NCBI GenBank assembly: GCA_016705365.1
Contig: JADIYI010000008.1
Coordinates: forward strand, 2,170,001 to 2,234,000
Source: Gammaproteobacteria bacterium
Lineage (GTDB): Bacteria > Pseudomonadota > Gammaproteobacteria > Pseudomonadales > UBA5518
Reading direction: 5' to 3'
DNA: 64,000 nt
Below, in pieces: positions 8,785-17,804 of this stretch. Each line of letters begins with the position of its first letter. The stretch's first letter is position 1. The notes below the pieces were generated by a model. It was not told the DNA's origin and ran no database searches. It saw only the letters and a list, made by a program, of their open reading frames with translations. The translations under genes and the position numbers were made by a program.

Positions 8785-10169
8785 GCGCCACGGATTTCGA
8801 TCTGCTGGTGATCGGCAGCGGACCGGCGGGGCAGAAAGCGGCGATCCAGGCCGCCAAGTCGAGCCGGCGCGTGGCGCTGATCGAAAGCGACCGCCACCTG
8901 GGCGGGGCCTGCGTGCAGCGCGGAACCATTCCCAGCAAGACGCTGCGCGAGAGCGCGTTGCGCATCCGTCAGCTGCGTCGCTACCAGGACCTGCTCGACT
9001 TCAGTTTTCGCCCCGGTGCGGAAATGGCTGCGCTGGTCCGCAACCTGCAGGATGTGGTCAGTGCTCATCACCGCTTCATCGAGGCCCAGCTCGAGCGCAA
9101 CGGGGTGCACTGCCTGCATGGCCGGGCTTCGTTCCTGGCGCCCGATACGGTACAGGTCGAATCGCTGCGCGGCGCGAAGACCAGCTACCGCGCCGCCCAT
9201 GTGCTGATCGCCACCGGTTCCTATCCGCGCAAGTCGGCGGATGTTCCGGTCGATCACGAGCACATCTTCGACAGCGACTCGGTGCTGTCGATGCTGTACC
9301 TGCCGGAATCGATGACCGTGCTGGGCGGTGGCATCATCGCCAGTGAATACGCCTCGGTATTCGCCAGTCTCGGGGTGCGGGTCACGATGATCGATCGCTA
9401 CCCGCGACCGCTGGGCTTCATGGACGGCGAAATCGTCGAGCGTTTTGTCGCGGCCTTCCGCGCCAGTGGGGGCGAGTTCATCGGCTCGGCCCGGATCGCC
9501 GAGGTGTGCTGGGACGGGGTGTCGCGGGTCCTCACCCGTCTCGAGGACGGTCGGGAGTTCAGTGCCGACAAGCTGTTGTTGGCGGCCGGACGGGTGGCCA
9601 ACGTTGAAGGGCTGAACCTCGCGGCGGCTGGACTCGCGCTGTCCGACGCCGGCCATATCCCGGTAAACGAGTGGTGCCAGACCGCGGTACCGACCATCTA
9701 TGCAGCCGGTGATGTGATCGGGCCGCCCTCGCTTGCCTCGGCCTCGATGGAGCAGGGGCGGCGCGCCAGCGCGCATGCGCTGGGCGTGGATCTCGGCGAC
9801 ATGAGCGCACAGATCCCGATGGGCATCTACGCGATCCCGGAAATTTCCTCGGTCGGTATCGACGAGGCGGTTGCGCGCAAGAGCGCTCAGACGGTGCTGG
9901 TCGGGCGAGCACAGTTCGGCGAGATCGCCCGTGGCCATATTTCCGGCAATCAGGACGGCATGCTGAAAATGGTGAGCGACGGCGCGGGGCGGCTGCTCGG
10001 GGTGCAGATCGTCGGCGAGGGCGCCACCGAACTGATCCACATCGCGCAGATGGGCATGCTGGCGGGCGTGGGCGCCGGGGATTTCGTCGAGAATATTTTC
10101 AATTTCCCGACCCTGGCCGAAGCCTATCGCGTCGCCGCGCTGCAGATAACCGCGCAAATGCAGGGGTAG
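8781..10169 (+). CDS. sthA: Soluble pyridine nucleotide transhydrogenase
   Basis: A 462-residue flavoprotein of the pyridine nucleotide-disulfide oxidoreductase fold that equilibrates NADH and NADPH in the cytoplasm. The N-terminal FAD motif GSGPAG is at residues 12-17. The diagnostic feature is loss of the redox disulfide: in the 'GGACVQRGTIPSK' segment Cys44 remains but the second cysteine is Thr49, as in E. coli SthA. An NAD(P)-binding GGGIIASE motif sits near residue 178, and the C-terminal dimerisation domain is complete. It overlaps the HDOD gene by four bases. Confidence 0.93.
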   Translation: MSATDFDLLVIGSGPAGQKAAIQAAKSSRRVALIESDRHLGGACVQRGTIPSKTLRESALRIRQLRRYQDLLDFSFRPGAEMAALVRNLQDVVSAHHRFIEAQLERNGVHCLHGRASFLAPDTVQVESLRGAKTSYRAAHVLIATGSYPRKSADVPVDHEHIFDSDSVLSMLYLPESMTVLGGGIIASEYASVFASLGVRVTMIDRYPRPLGFMDGEIVERFVAAFRASGGEFIGSARIAEVCWDGVSRVLTRLEDGREFSADKLLLAAGRVANVEGLNLAAAGLALSDAGHIPVNEWCQTAVPTIYAAGDVIGPPSLASASMEQGRRASAHALGVDLGDMSAQIPMGIYAIPEISSVGIDEAVARKSAQTVLVGRAQFGEIARGHISGNQDGMLKMVSDGAGRLLGVQIVGEGATELIHIAQMGMLAGVGAGDFVENIFNFPTLAEAYRVAALQITAQMQG

Positions 10170-10277
10170 CTGGCGGCGGCGGCACGCTCGGTCAAGCTGG
10201 TACTGCGTTCACAGGCACGAATTCGCGCGACGGTGCTGCTATGATCGTGCCGGGCATTGATGCAGAGGTGAACAGAA

Positions 10278-11693
10278 ATGGCCGATTACGGTTTGATCAT
10301 CGACAACCGCAAGGTTGCCACCGCGACGACGTTCGATATTCTCAATCCGGCCACGGGCGAGCTGGTGGGCAAGGCGCCGGTCGCGAGCCGTGAGCAGCTC
10401 GACCAGGCGGTCGCGGCGGCGGCCAGGGCCTATGCCGGCTGGAGTGCCACCGGCGAGGAGCGACGCAAGCAGGCCTGTCTCGATATCGCGGGCGCGCTGG
10501 AAGCGAACATGGGTGAGCTGAGCCGCCTGCTGACCATGGAGCAGGGCAAACCGCTCAAGGGCATGGGCTCGGAATTCGAGCTCGGCGGCTGCGTGGCCTG
10601 GGCCGGGGCGCAGGCGAGTTTCGACCTGCCGGTGAAAATTATCGAGGACACCGCGACCAGCCGCGTCGAGCTGCACCGCAAGCCGCTTGGGGTGGTGGGC
10701 TCGATCACCCCGTGGAACTGGCCGCTGATGATCGCGATCTGGCATATCGTGCCGGCGATCCGCACCGGCAACACGGTGGTGATCAAGCCCTCGCCCTACA
10801 CCCCGCTCGGCACGCTGCGCATGGTCGAACTGATCAGCCAGGTGTTGCCGGAGGGAGTGCTGAACGCGGTCAGCGGTCACGACGAGCTGGGGCAGTGGAT
10901 GACCGGCCACGGCGACATCAAGAAGATCGTGTTCACCGGCTCCTGCGGCACCGGCAAGAAGGTGATGGCGAGCGCGGCCGGCAACCTCAAGCGCATCACG
11001 CTCGAACTCGGCGGCAACGACGCCGCGATCCTGCTGCCCGATGCCGACCCGCAGGCGCTGGCGCCGCGAATCTTCGGCGGCGCGTTCATCAACAGCGGCC
11101 AGACCTGTGCCGCGATCAAGCGCCTCTATGTCCATGACAGCATCTATGACCAGACCTGCACCGCGTTGCAGGCCATCGCCGAGGCCACACCGGTCGGCAA
11201 TGGTCTCGAGGAAGGTGTGATGATGGGGCCGTTGCAGAACCGGATGCAATTCGAGAAGGTCGTGGGGCTGGTCGACGATGCCAGGGCCAAAGGTGCGCGC
11301 ATTCTATGCGGCGGTGCGCCAATGGACGGGCCGGGCTTTTTCTATCCGCTGACCCTCGTCGCCGATATCAGCGACGGCACGCGGCTGGTCGACGAGGAGC
11401 AGTTCGGGCCGGTGCTGCCGATCATCCGCTACAGCGATGTGGATGATGCGGTGCGGCGCGCCAACGCCAGCGAGTTCGGCCTGAGCGGCTCGGTGTGGTC
11501 GTGTGATCTGGATGCGGCGAAGGCCGTGGCGCAACGCCTGGAATGCGGAACCGTCTGGGTGAACAAGCATGCCGCGATCGCGCCGAACGTGCCGATGGGC
11601 GGCGTGAAATCATCGGGCATCGGTGTAGAATTCGGCGAGGAAGGGCTGGCCGAGTACACGGATATCCAGGTGGTGAGTATCGACAAGAGCTAG
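10278..11693 (+). CDS. Aldehyde dehydrogenase, first gene of the aromatic amine dehydrogenase cluster
   Basis: A 471-residue NAD(P)-dependent aldehyde dehydrogenase with catalytic Cys277 in SGQTC and general-base Glu243 in LELGG. The oxyanion/NAD segment 'SITPWNWPLM' is conserved. GAGGTGA precedes the ATG. It ends 45 bases before aauB on the same strand. The amine dehydrogenase it precedes releases an aldehyde and ammonia, so oxidation of that aldehyde (such as phenylacetaldehyde) to the acid is the likely role. The enzyme has no signal peptide and must act after the aldehyde enters the cytoplasm. Confidence 0.9.
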   Translation: MADYGLIIDNRKVATATTFDILNPATGELVGKAPVASREQLDQAVAAAARAYAGWSATGEERRKQACLDIAGALEANMGELSRLLTMEQGKPLKGMGSEFELGGCVAWAGAQASFDLPVKIIEDTATSRVELHRKPLGVVGSITPWNWPLMIAIWHIVPAIRTGNTVVIKPSPYTPLGTLRMVELISQVLPEGVLNAVSGHDELGQWMTGHGDIKKIVFTGSCGTGKKVMASAAGNLKRITLELGGNDAAILLPDADPQALAPRIFGGAFINSGQTCAAIKRLYVHDSIYDQTCTALQAIAEATPVGNGLEEGVMMGPLQNRMQFEKVVGLVDDARAKGARILCGGAPMDGPGFFYPLTLVADISDGTRLVDEEQFGPVLPIIRYSDVDDAVRRANASEFGLSGSVWSCDLDAAKAVAQRLECGTVWVNKHAAIAPNVPMGGVKSSGIGVEFGEEGLAEYTDIQVVSIDKS

Positions 11694-11738
11694 CTGGTAA
11701 TTCCCGATAGTATCCGCTGGTTCATCAGGAGTCAGACC

Positions 11739-12887
11739 ATGTTTGCAAAACTGTTGCCGATCGTGTTGCTGGGCGCTGCATTGGTCCATGCCGAGTTGCC
11801 GGCCGAGCCGATGGGTGTGATCAGGACCCTGCCGGTACCGTATCCCGCCCATTGGGTGCTGGCACACGACGGCGCGTTCTTTCACATGAGCGATGGCAAG
11901 GTCATCGTGCTCGATGCCGACGGCGCCACCCAGCCCGCGCAATACAAGGGCATGATCAACAATGCGTTCATGGGACAGTTCGCGGTCGCCGGAAAACGCC
12001 GCGAGCTGCTGGTTGCCGAAACCTTTTTCGCCCGCGGCCAGCGTGGCGAGCGCACCGATGTGCTGACGATCTACGACCAGGCGAAGCTCGCCCCGGTTGG
12101 CGAGGTGGTGCTGCCGGGCGGCAAGCGCTTCAGCGGCATGCCCGAGCGCTATGGATTGCAGTTGATCGACGACGAGCGCCTGGCGCTGGTGTTCAACCTG
12201 ACTCCCGCGACCTCGGTCAGCATCGTGGACCTCGAGCAGCGCAAACTGCTCGGCGAGTTGCCGATCCCCGGTTGCGCGCTGATGTATCCGACCGGCAAGC
12301 GCGGCTTCAGTTCGCTGTGCGGCGATGGCGCGATGCTGAGCATGCAGCTCGATGCCGGTGGCAAGGTGATCGCCGAAAAGCGCAGCAAGCCGCTGTGGGA
12401 CGTGGATGCCGACCCGTTGTTCGAAAAGCCGGTGCTGCGCAACGGGATCGCCTACTTTCCGAGCTTTCACGGCATGATGCTGCCGGTCGATCTGCGGGGT
12501 GATGCGGCCAGCGCCGGCAAGGCGTGGTCGTTGCTCGACGATGCCGATCGCGCCGCCGGCTGGCGCCCGGGCGGATGGCAGTTCCTCGATCTCGATCACT
12601 TGGGCAAGCTCTACATGCTGTTTCACCGGGATGGCGCGAATGGCACCCACAAGAACCCGGGCACCGAGGTTTGGGTCTACGACCTGGAAAAAGGCAGCCG
12701 CGAACGGCGCATCGTGCTGCAGACACCGGCGATATCGCTGACCCTGACGCGCGACGACAAGCCGCTGATGATCGTCTCGACCCACGAAATGGCGCTCGAT
12801 GTCTACGACGCAACGAGCGGCAAGTACCTGCGCACGCTCAGCGATTTTGGCCAGGAAACCCCGTTCGTCGTGTACACCGCGAACTGA
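11739..12887 (+). CDS. aauB: Aromatic amine dehydrogenase-type large (alpha) subunit
   Basis: The 382-residue protein is the seven-bladed beta-propeller large subunit of a TTQ amine dehydrogenase. A Sec-type signal (about residues 1-19) precedes a mature part containing 'FFHMSDGKVIVLDADG', 'GWRPGGWQFLDLD' and 'DGANGTHKNPGTEVWVYDLE'. These track the Alcaligenes faecalis AADH alpha chain more closely, as I recall it, than methylamine dehydrogenase. It supports the catalytic small subunit in the periplasm in an alpha2-beta2 complex. AGGAG lies seven bases before the ATG. The order B-E-D-A matches the known aau cluster. Confidence 0.87.
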   Translation: MFAKLLPIVLLGAALVHAELPAEPMGVIRTLPVPYPAHWVLAHDGAFFHMSDGKVIVLDADGATQPAQYKGMINNAFMGQFAVAGKRRELLVAETFFARGQRGERTDVLTIYDQAKLAPVGEVVLPGGKRFSGMPERYGLQLIDDERLALVFNLTPATSVSIVDLEQRKLLGELPIPGCALMYPTGKRGFSSLCGDGAMLSMQLDAGGKVIAEKRSKPLWDVDADPLFEKPVLRNGIAYFPSFHGMMLPVDLRGDAASAGKAWSLLDDADRAAGWRPGGWQFLDLDHLGKLYMLFHRDGANGTHKNPGTEVWVYDLEKGSRERRIVLQTPAISLTLTRDDKPLMIVSTHEMALDVYDATSGKYLRTLSDFGQETPFVVYTAN

Positions 12888-12891
12888 GACG

Positions 12892-13428
12892 ATGGGTATC
12901 GATCCGGTGGTGATGATCGCGCTGAGCCTGATGCTCAGCTTCGTGGTCGTGGATGCGGGCCTGCACAAGTTGCGCAATCCGCTGCACTACGCCGCGGTCA
13001 TCGATGATTACCGGGTGCTGCCGCGGGGCAGTGGCTCGGTCGCGGTCTGGATTGCGGGCGCCGTGGAAATGGGTGCCGGGATTGCGATTCTGTTGCCGTC
13101 GCTGAACCGTGCGGGGCTGGCCCTGACCGGGTTGCTGCTGATGGTCTATTTCGCGGTGATGGCGCTGAACCTGCTGCGCGGGCGGCGCGAAATCGATTGC
13201 GGCTGTGGCGCGCCCGAGCGGGCGCAGGGTCTGAGCGCCGGGCTGCTGGTGCGCAATGCGGCCCTGGCGCTGGCAGCACTGATGTCGAGCGTGGCGCAGC
13301 CGCTCGCGCGTGGCATCGGCTGGTTCGACTGGCTGGTGGCGATTGCAGCGGCACTCGCGGCCATCCTGATCTATCTTTCGGCAAGCCTGCTGCTGTCGAA
13401 CAATCATCTGCTGGTGCGGTTGAAATGA
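12892..13428 (+). CDS. mauE: Amine dehydrogenase maturation membrane protein MauE
   Basis: A 178-residue integral membrane protein with four to five hydrophobic segments and a DoxX-like arrangement. A CGCG motif near residue 101 ('EIDCGCGAPE') marks MauE proteins. MauE and MauD are needed for export, disulfide formation and stability of the cysteine-rich small subunit, as shown for Paracoccus MADH. MauE probably relays reducing or oxidising equivalents to MauD, much as DsbD-like proteins do. It starts five bases after aauB and overlaps mauD by four bases (ATGA). Confidence 0.88.
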   Translation: MGIDPVVMIALSLMLSFVVVDAGLHKLRNPLHYAAVIDDYRVLPRGSGSVAVWIAGAVEMGAGIAILLPSLNRAGLALTGLLLMVYFAVMALNLLRGRREIDCGCGAPERAQGLSAGLLVRNAALALAALMSSVAQPLARGIGWFDWLVAIAAALAAILIYLSASLLLSNNHLLVRLK

Positions 13429-14024
13429 GCAATGCGCTGATCGTTTCCAATATCCTGCTGTGGATCGTCGTGATCGTCATGGCCGTGGTGATCTTCGCGC
13501 TGGTGCGCCAGATCGGAGTGCTCTACGAGCGGGTGGCGCCGGCCGGCGCGCTGATGCTGAACAAGAAGTTGCGGGTCGGCATGGACGCACCGCCGGTCAC
13601 GGTGAGCACCCTCGGCGGCGAGACGTTCACGGCGGGTGGGTGCAGCGCCGATGGGCGCAGCACCCTGCTGTTTTTTCTGTCGCCGGATTGCCCGGTATGC
13701 AAATCGTTGCTGCCGGCGGTGTTGTCGGCGGCGCGCGCCGAGCGCGGCTGGCTCGACCTGGTGTTTGCCAGCGATGGCGCCAGCAGTGAACATCGTGCGC
13801 TGGTGACGCGCTACGGGCTCGAGGGCTTTCGTTACGTGATGTCGGAAGTCCTCGGCATGAGCTACGGCATTTCGAAGCTGCCCTACGGCGTGCTGATCGA
13901 TGAAAACGGGCGGGTCGCCGCGATGGGTATCGTGAATTCGCGCGAACACCTCGACAGCCTGTTCGAGGCCAAGGAGCTCGAGGTGGCATCAATCCAGGAG
14001 TACATGGGGAGATCGGGAACATGA
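13425..14024 (+). CDS. mauD: Amine dehydrogenase accessory thiol-disulfide protein MauD
   Basis: The 199-residue protein has one N-terminal membrane anchor (about residues 5-27) and a periplasmic thioredoxin fold with the active site C89-P-V-C92. The cis-proline region 'YGISKLPYGVLIDENG' is present. MauD is required for correct pairing of the six disulfides of the TTQ-bearing small subunit, and its loss leads to subunit degradation in MADH systems. It overlaps both neighbours by four bases, indicating tight translational coupling within the operon. Confidence 0.9.
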   Translation: MSNALIVSNILLWIVVIVMAVVIFALVRQIGVLYERVAPAGALMLNKKLRVGMDAPPVTVSTLGGETFTAGGCSADGRSTLLFFLSPDCPVCKSLLPAVLSAARAERGWLDLVFASDGASSEHRALVTRYGLEGFRYVMSEVLGMSYGISKLPYGVLIDENGRVAAMGIVNSREHLDSLFEAKELEVASIQEYMGRSGT

Positions 14025-14545
14025 ACTGGCTCGACAGACTGACCGAAACGGGTTCGCGTCGCGTGGCGCAACACAGCTCGCGGCGCAGCTGGCTGCGTGG
14101 CATCGGTACCCTGCTGGTGGGTTCGGCCGCGATGCCCCTGCTGCCGGTCGCACGCGCCAGCGCGGCGGATGCAAGCCCGGCAATGCCGGCCGATCCAGGT
14201 GATCCGGACAGCTGCGATTACTGGCGCTACTGTGCCATCGACGGCTTTCTCTGCAGTTGCTGCGGCGGCAGCCAGAACGAGTGTCCGCCGGGTACGGAGA
14301 TGTCGCCGATCACCTGGATCGGTACCTGCCGCAATCCGGCCGATGGCAAGAACTACATCATTTCCTACAACGATTGCTGTGGCAAGAGTTCCTGCGGCGC
14401 CTGCCTGTGCAATCGCAACGAAAGCGACCGTCCGATCTATCGCCCGCAGAGCGCCAACGATATCAACTGGTGTCTGGGTACCACCAGCGCGGTCTACAAC
14501 TGCTCGACCGCGATCATCATCGGCATCGCGATGGATCAGAAATAG
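14021..14545 (+). CDS. aauA: Aromatic amine dehydrogenase-type small (beta) subunit carrying TTQ
   Basis: A 174-residue precursor with a Tat-type leader (RRSWLRG at 21-27, hydrophobic to about 48). The mature part is cysteine-rich, suited to six disulfides. Trp99 (in 'TWIGTC') and Trp150 (in 'NDINWC') are 51 residues apart, the exact spacing of the two tryptophans that become tryptophan tryptophylquinone in MADH (57/108) and AADH (109/160). The catalytic Asp is Asp118 ('NDCCGK') and the Asp assisting TTQ formation is Asp74 ('AIDGF'). It oxidises primary amines to aldehydes in the periplasm. No mauG follows. Confidence 0.92.
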   Translation: MNWLDRLTETGSRRVAQHSSRRSWLRGIGTLLVGSAAMPLLPVARASAADASPAMPADPGDPDSCDYWRYCAIDGFLCSCCGGSQNECPPGTEMSPITWIGTCRNPADGKNYIISYNDCCGKSSCGACLCNRNESDRPIYRPQSANDINWCLGTTSAVYNCSTAIIIGIAMDQK

Positions 14546-14550
14546 CCATC

Positions 14551-14970
14551 ATGGCGCGCTGGCTGTTCCTCGCTGCATTGCTGATTCACCCCGCTGCATT
14601 TGCTGTTGACGCAGTGCGCGCACGCTCGAATTACATGGTCAACTGCCAGGGTTGCCATCTGCCGGACGGCAGCGGCTACCCCGGAAAGGTGCCCGATATC
14701 CGCCATTCCATGGGCCGGTTCCTGGCCGCCGATGGTGGTCGTGAATTCCTGGTGCGGGTGCCGGGAGCCGCGATCTCGGTGCTCGATGACGAGCGGCTGG
14801 CCGAGTTGCTGAACTGGATGCTGGCGGAATTCTGTGCCACGGATGTGCCATCCGACTTCGTTGCCTATGGCACCACGGAGGTAGGTTTGCTGCGCCTGCG
14901 GCCCCTGATCGATGTGCAGGGCGCGCGCAGCGCGGTTGCCGCACAGGTGGGTGTGCCGGCCATCTATTGA
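14551..14970 (+). CDS. Small periplasmic monohaem cytochrome c
   Basis: A 139-residue protein with a signal peptide (about residues 1-18) and one haem-binding CxxCH motif, Cys32-Gln-Gly-Cys35-His36, close to the mature N-terminus. Candidate Met ligands occur later, for example in the 'IRHSMGRFL' segment. It starts five bases after aauA. The A. faecalis aau cluster has a small monohaem cytochrome gene (orf-2) in the same position, so this is the likely electron acceptor or a relay from the TTQ enzyme to the respiratory chain. Confidence 0.85.
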   Translation: MARWLFLAALLIHPAAFAVDAVRARSNYMVNCQGCHLPDGSGYPGKVPDIRHSMGRFLAADGGREFLVRVPGAAISVLDDERLAELLNWMLAEFCATDVPSDFVAYGTTEVGLLRLRPLIDVQGARSAVAAQVGVPAIY

Positions 14971-14971
14971 T

Positions 14972-15142
14972 CGTTTGCGCCGGGCCTGTCTCGATCAGTC
15001 GAAGGGTTATAACGACGCACCCGGTGAGCGATTCGATATCCGCGAGTTCCACGATGCGGTGCTGAAGAACGGCAGCGTGCCGCTGCCGATTCTCGCGGAA
15101 CTGGTGGACGACGATATCGCCGGCAAGCGCGCCGTCCGTTGA
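14972..15142 (+). pseudogene. C-terminal remnant of a DUF885-family protein
   Basis: About 57 codons encode what looks like the extreme C-terminus of DUF885 (COG4805) proteins: a basic 'RLRRACLDQSKGYNDAPGE' helix and 'FDIREFHDAVLKNGSVPLP', ending at a stop codon. The family is normally around 600 residues. Upstream the frame runs into the cytochrome gene, so the rest has been lost. It marks the 3' border of the amine dehydrogenase cluster and suggests that the cluster was inserted next to, or a deletion fused it with, a former DUF885 gene. Confidence 0.6.
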
Positions 15143-15164
15143 CCGGCGCGCATTGCGTGGCGCT

Positions 15165-16427
15165 TCAGGCCGCCTCGACTGCGGCCCGCTTGAGCTCCGG
15201 ATCGAAGGTGATGGGCATGCTCTTGATGCCATTCACCAGGCTCGAGCGCGTATAGCGGATCTCGCCGGCCAGGCGCGGGTTGCGCAGGCGCGGAATCACC
15301 TCCTCGAGAATCACCCGCAGCTCCAGGCGCGCCAGGTGCGTGCCGAGGCAGAAGTGCTGGCCGATCCCGAACGCGCGGTGCTGGTTGTACAGATCCGGTA
15401 TGCGCTCGGCGCGGCGCACATCGAATTTCATCGAATCCTCGCCAAAGAGGCGCTCATCGTGGTTGACCGTGTGGTAGTGCAGGATCACCTTGTCGCCCTT
15501 CCTGATGGTATGACCCGCGACTTCGACATCTTCCATCGCGGTGCGGCGCATCAGGATGAAAGCCGTGTTGTAGCGCAGCATTTCCTCGCAGGCGTCGGGG
15601 ATTTTCTCGGGGTGATCGACCAGGTACTGCAACTGCTCGGGATGCTCCATCAGCAGGCGCATGCCGTGGCTGGTGACGGTACGTGTCGACTCGTTGCCGG
15701 CGGCGATCAGCATCAGGAAGAACCACACGAACTCGTCATCGGAAAGTCCGGCTTCCTTGCCCTTGCCGTTCAGCAGCGCGCCGATGATGTCGTTCTTCGG
15801 ATTCTTCTTGTGCTCTTCGGCCAGCTTCATCGCGTAGGTGATCACGTTGATCGAGGCAAGCTGCGCCTGTTCCTCGCTGATGGCCATCTCCGGATCCTGG
15901 TTGAACATCATCGTGTTGGTCCATTCGAAGAAATCCTTGCGGTCTTCGGCCGGGATTCCGCACAGCTCGAGAATGGCCAGCAGCGGCAGTTCGGCCGCGA
16001 CCTCTTCCACGAACTCGCACTCGCCGCGGCTCGCGACCGCATCGACGATACGCCTGGCGTGGGCACGGAATTGCGGTTCGTAGGAATCCACCGCGGCCGG
16101 CGTGAAAGTGGCGCGCACGATGCGCCGCGACTTGAGTTGCCGCGGCGGATCCTGGTTGATCGTCATATGGCGATGGATAGTGTCCATTTCCGCTTCGGTG
16201 TATTCGTCGGCGAGCGCCGAGCGGGCTTCGGACGAGAACAACCGCGGGTTCTTGGAAATGAAGTCGATCTCCTCGCGTCCGGTAATCAGCCAGTACGGAA
16301 CGCCGCGTGTCGGGTCTTCCATGTAATGCACGGGGCCGTCGTCGCGAATGCGCTTGAGCTCCTGGTAGGGCATGCCATTGGCATAGACGTCCGGGTCGAT
16401 GAGATTGGCAAACGGGCAACTGCTCAT
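15165..16427 (-). CDS. Cytochrome P450, CYP125/CYP142-like
   Basis: A complete 420-residue soluble P450. Haem-ligand Cys360 is in 'FGIGQHFCLG', the ExxR pair is Glu282/Arg285, and the I-helix oxygen-activation motif is AGNEST at 243-248. The sequence style ('LPLLAILELCGIPAEDR', 'VTSHGM') resembles the CYP124/125/142 group that hydroxylates terminal methyls of sterols and branched lipids; the substrate assignment is an inference. A ferredoxin partner is not encoded nearby. It is transcribed divergently from the second P450 across 191 bases. Confidence 0.9.
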   Translation of the reverse strand: MSSCPFANLIDPDVYANGMPYQELKRIRDDGPVHYMEDPTRGVPYWLITGREEIDFISKNPRLFSSEARSALADEYTEAEMDTIHRHMTINQDPPRQLKSRRIVRATFTPAAVDSYEPQFRAHARRIVDAVASRGECEFVEEVAAELPLLAILELCGIPAEDRKDFFEWTNTMMFNQDPEMAISEEQAQLASINVITYAMKLAEEHKKNPKNDIIGALLNGKGKEAGLSDDEFVWFFLMLIAAGNESTRTVTSHGMRLLMEHPEQLQYLVDHPEKIPDACEEMLRYNTAFILMRRTAMEDVEVAGHTIRKGDKVILHYHTVNHDERLFGEDSMKFDVRRAERIPDLYNQHRAFGIGQHFCLGTHLARLELRVILEEVIPRLRNPRLAGEIRYTRSSLVNGIKSMPITFDPELKRAAVEAA

Positions 16428-16618
16428 AAAGTGGGCTCCGGTAAACTGCAGGGATACTAACGGATTGTAGTCTCAATAGCATATCCTACGATTGGTCGGT
16501 GCGGGCGTAAAGCGGACTTTTTCTTGCGATTGGTTCAGCATTGATCCGCGGCAAGCAAGATGTGGTACACCCATGCTCCGGAATTCGGGAGCGAGACGAG
16601 CGAGTAATCCGGCAATCC

Positions 16619-17791
16619 ATGAGCAACTCACTGGCCAGCATCGATTTTGCAACGGAGCAGATGCCCGGGCCGCATCTGCACCAGACCCTGCGCCGCTTGC
16701 GCGAACAGCATCCGGTCAGCCCGGCCCGGTTTGCGGGCCTGCCGGCTTTCGTGATCAGCGGGCACGCGGAGCTGGCTGAAGCCTTTCGCGACAACCAGCG
16801 TTTCCCGCCCGCCAATGCCTATCGCCTCACCTTCGAACCGGTGGTCGGAGTGACGTTCCAGACCATGGAAGACGAGGCGCACCGCGTGTACCGGCGCCTC
16901 GCCACGCCGGCGTTTCGCTCCGCAGCGGTCGAGCGGATGGAGGTCGAGGGACTGGCGCAGCTCGCACACGGGCTGATCGATGCAATGCCCGACGGTGGCT
17001 GCGATCTGGCACGCTATTTCACCCACCGTTATTCCTTCCTGGTGATCAGTCGCATGCTCGGCATACCCTTCGATCGCGAGGAGGAGTTTCGCGAGTGGGC
17101 GAGGGGCTTCCTGGAGTTCCGTCGCAACGAGCGATATGCGAGGGAGTGTGCCCGGCAAATAACCGCCTACCTGGTGCCGATTCTCGGGCAACGCCGTCGG
17201 CAGCCACGCGATGACGTCATTTCCGGTCTGATCCTTGCCGACGCTGATGGACACCGCCTCGACGACGAGGAGATCCTCGCCAATATACGGCTGCTGTTCG
17301 CGGCCGGTGCGTCGACCACCACGGACGCGATGGGGAACCTGCTCCATGCGTTGCTCACCGTGCCGGGTGCCTGGGCGACGTTGCGGACCGAGCCCGGACT
17401 GCGGTCCAATGCCATCGAGGAATTGCTGCGCTGGGAGTCGCCGGTGGCGGTTTTGCCGCGCATCTCCGCTACCGCTCCGATCGAGTTTGCCGGCGTGGAA
17501 ATTCCGCCCAATACGTTCTGCCTGTTTGCGATTGCCGCCGCGAATCGCGACCCGAAAGTGTACGTCGATGCCAATCGCTTCGACCTCGGTCGCCATAGCG
17601 ACAACAAATTGTTGAGTTTCGGACCGGGGCCGCGACTGTGTCCGGGGATGCACCTGGCGCGAAAGCAGATGGCGGTGGCACTCGATGTGCTGGTCGAGCG
17701 CCTGCCACGATTGCAGCTGGTGGAACCCGCGGCCGCGTTACCGATCGGCACGGTGCTGCGCGGTCCTGCTGCCTTGCCGGTGAGTTACTGA
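16619..17791 (+). CDS. Cytochrome P450
   Basis: A 390-residue soluble bacterial P450. Haem-ligand Cys341 is in 'FGPGPRLCPG', ExxR is Glu268/Arg271, and the I-helix motif is AGASTT at 229-234, where Ser replaces the common acidic residue before the Thr pair. It is only distantly similar to the divergent P450, so this is not a recent duplication. The ATG at 16619 is chosen because it gives a normal P450 N-terminus; an in-frame ORF reaches further upstream into the intergenic region. The substrate is unknown. Confidence 0.88.
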   Translation: MSNSLASIDFATEQMPGPHLHQTLRRLREQHPVSPARFAGLPAFVISGHAELAEAFRDNQRFPPANAYRLTFEPVVGVTFQTMEDEAHRVYRRLATPAFRSAAVERMEVEGLAQLAHGLIDAMPDGGCDLARYFTHRYSFLVISRMLGIPFDREEEFREWARGFLEFRRNERYARECARQITAYLVPILGQRRRQPRDDVISGLILADADGHRLDDEEILANIRLLFAAGASTTTDAMGNLLHALLTVPGAWATLRTEPGLRSNAIEELLRWESPVAVLPRISATAPIEFAGVEIPPNTFCLFAIAAANRDPKVYVDANRFDLGRHSDNKLLSFGPGPRLCPGMHLARKQMAVALDVLVERLPRLQLVEPAAALPIGTVLRGPAALPVSY

Positions 17792-17804
17792 GTGCGGCGC
17801 GGTT

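Noticed and set aside
14257..14550. Upstream extension of the cytochrome c frame
   Set aside because: It overlaps aauA in another frame; the ATG at 14551 is followed directly by a signal peptide.
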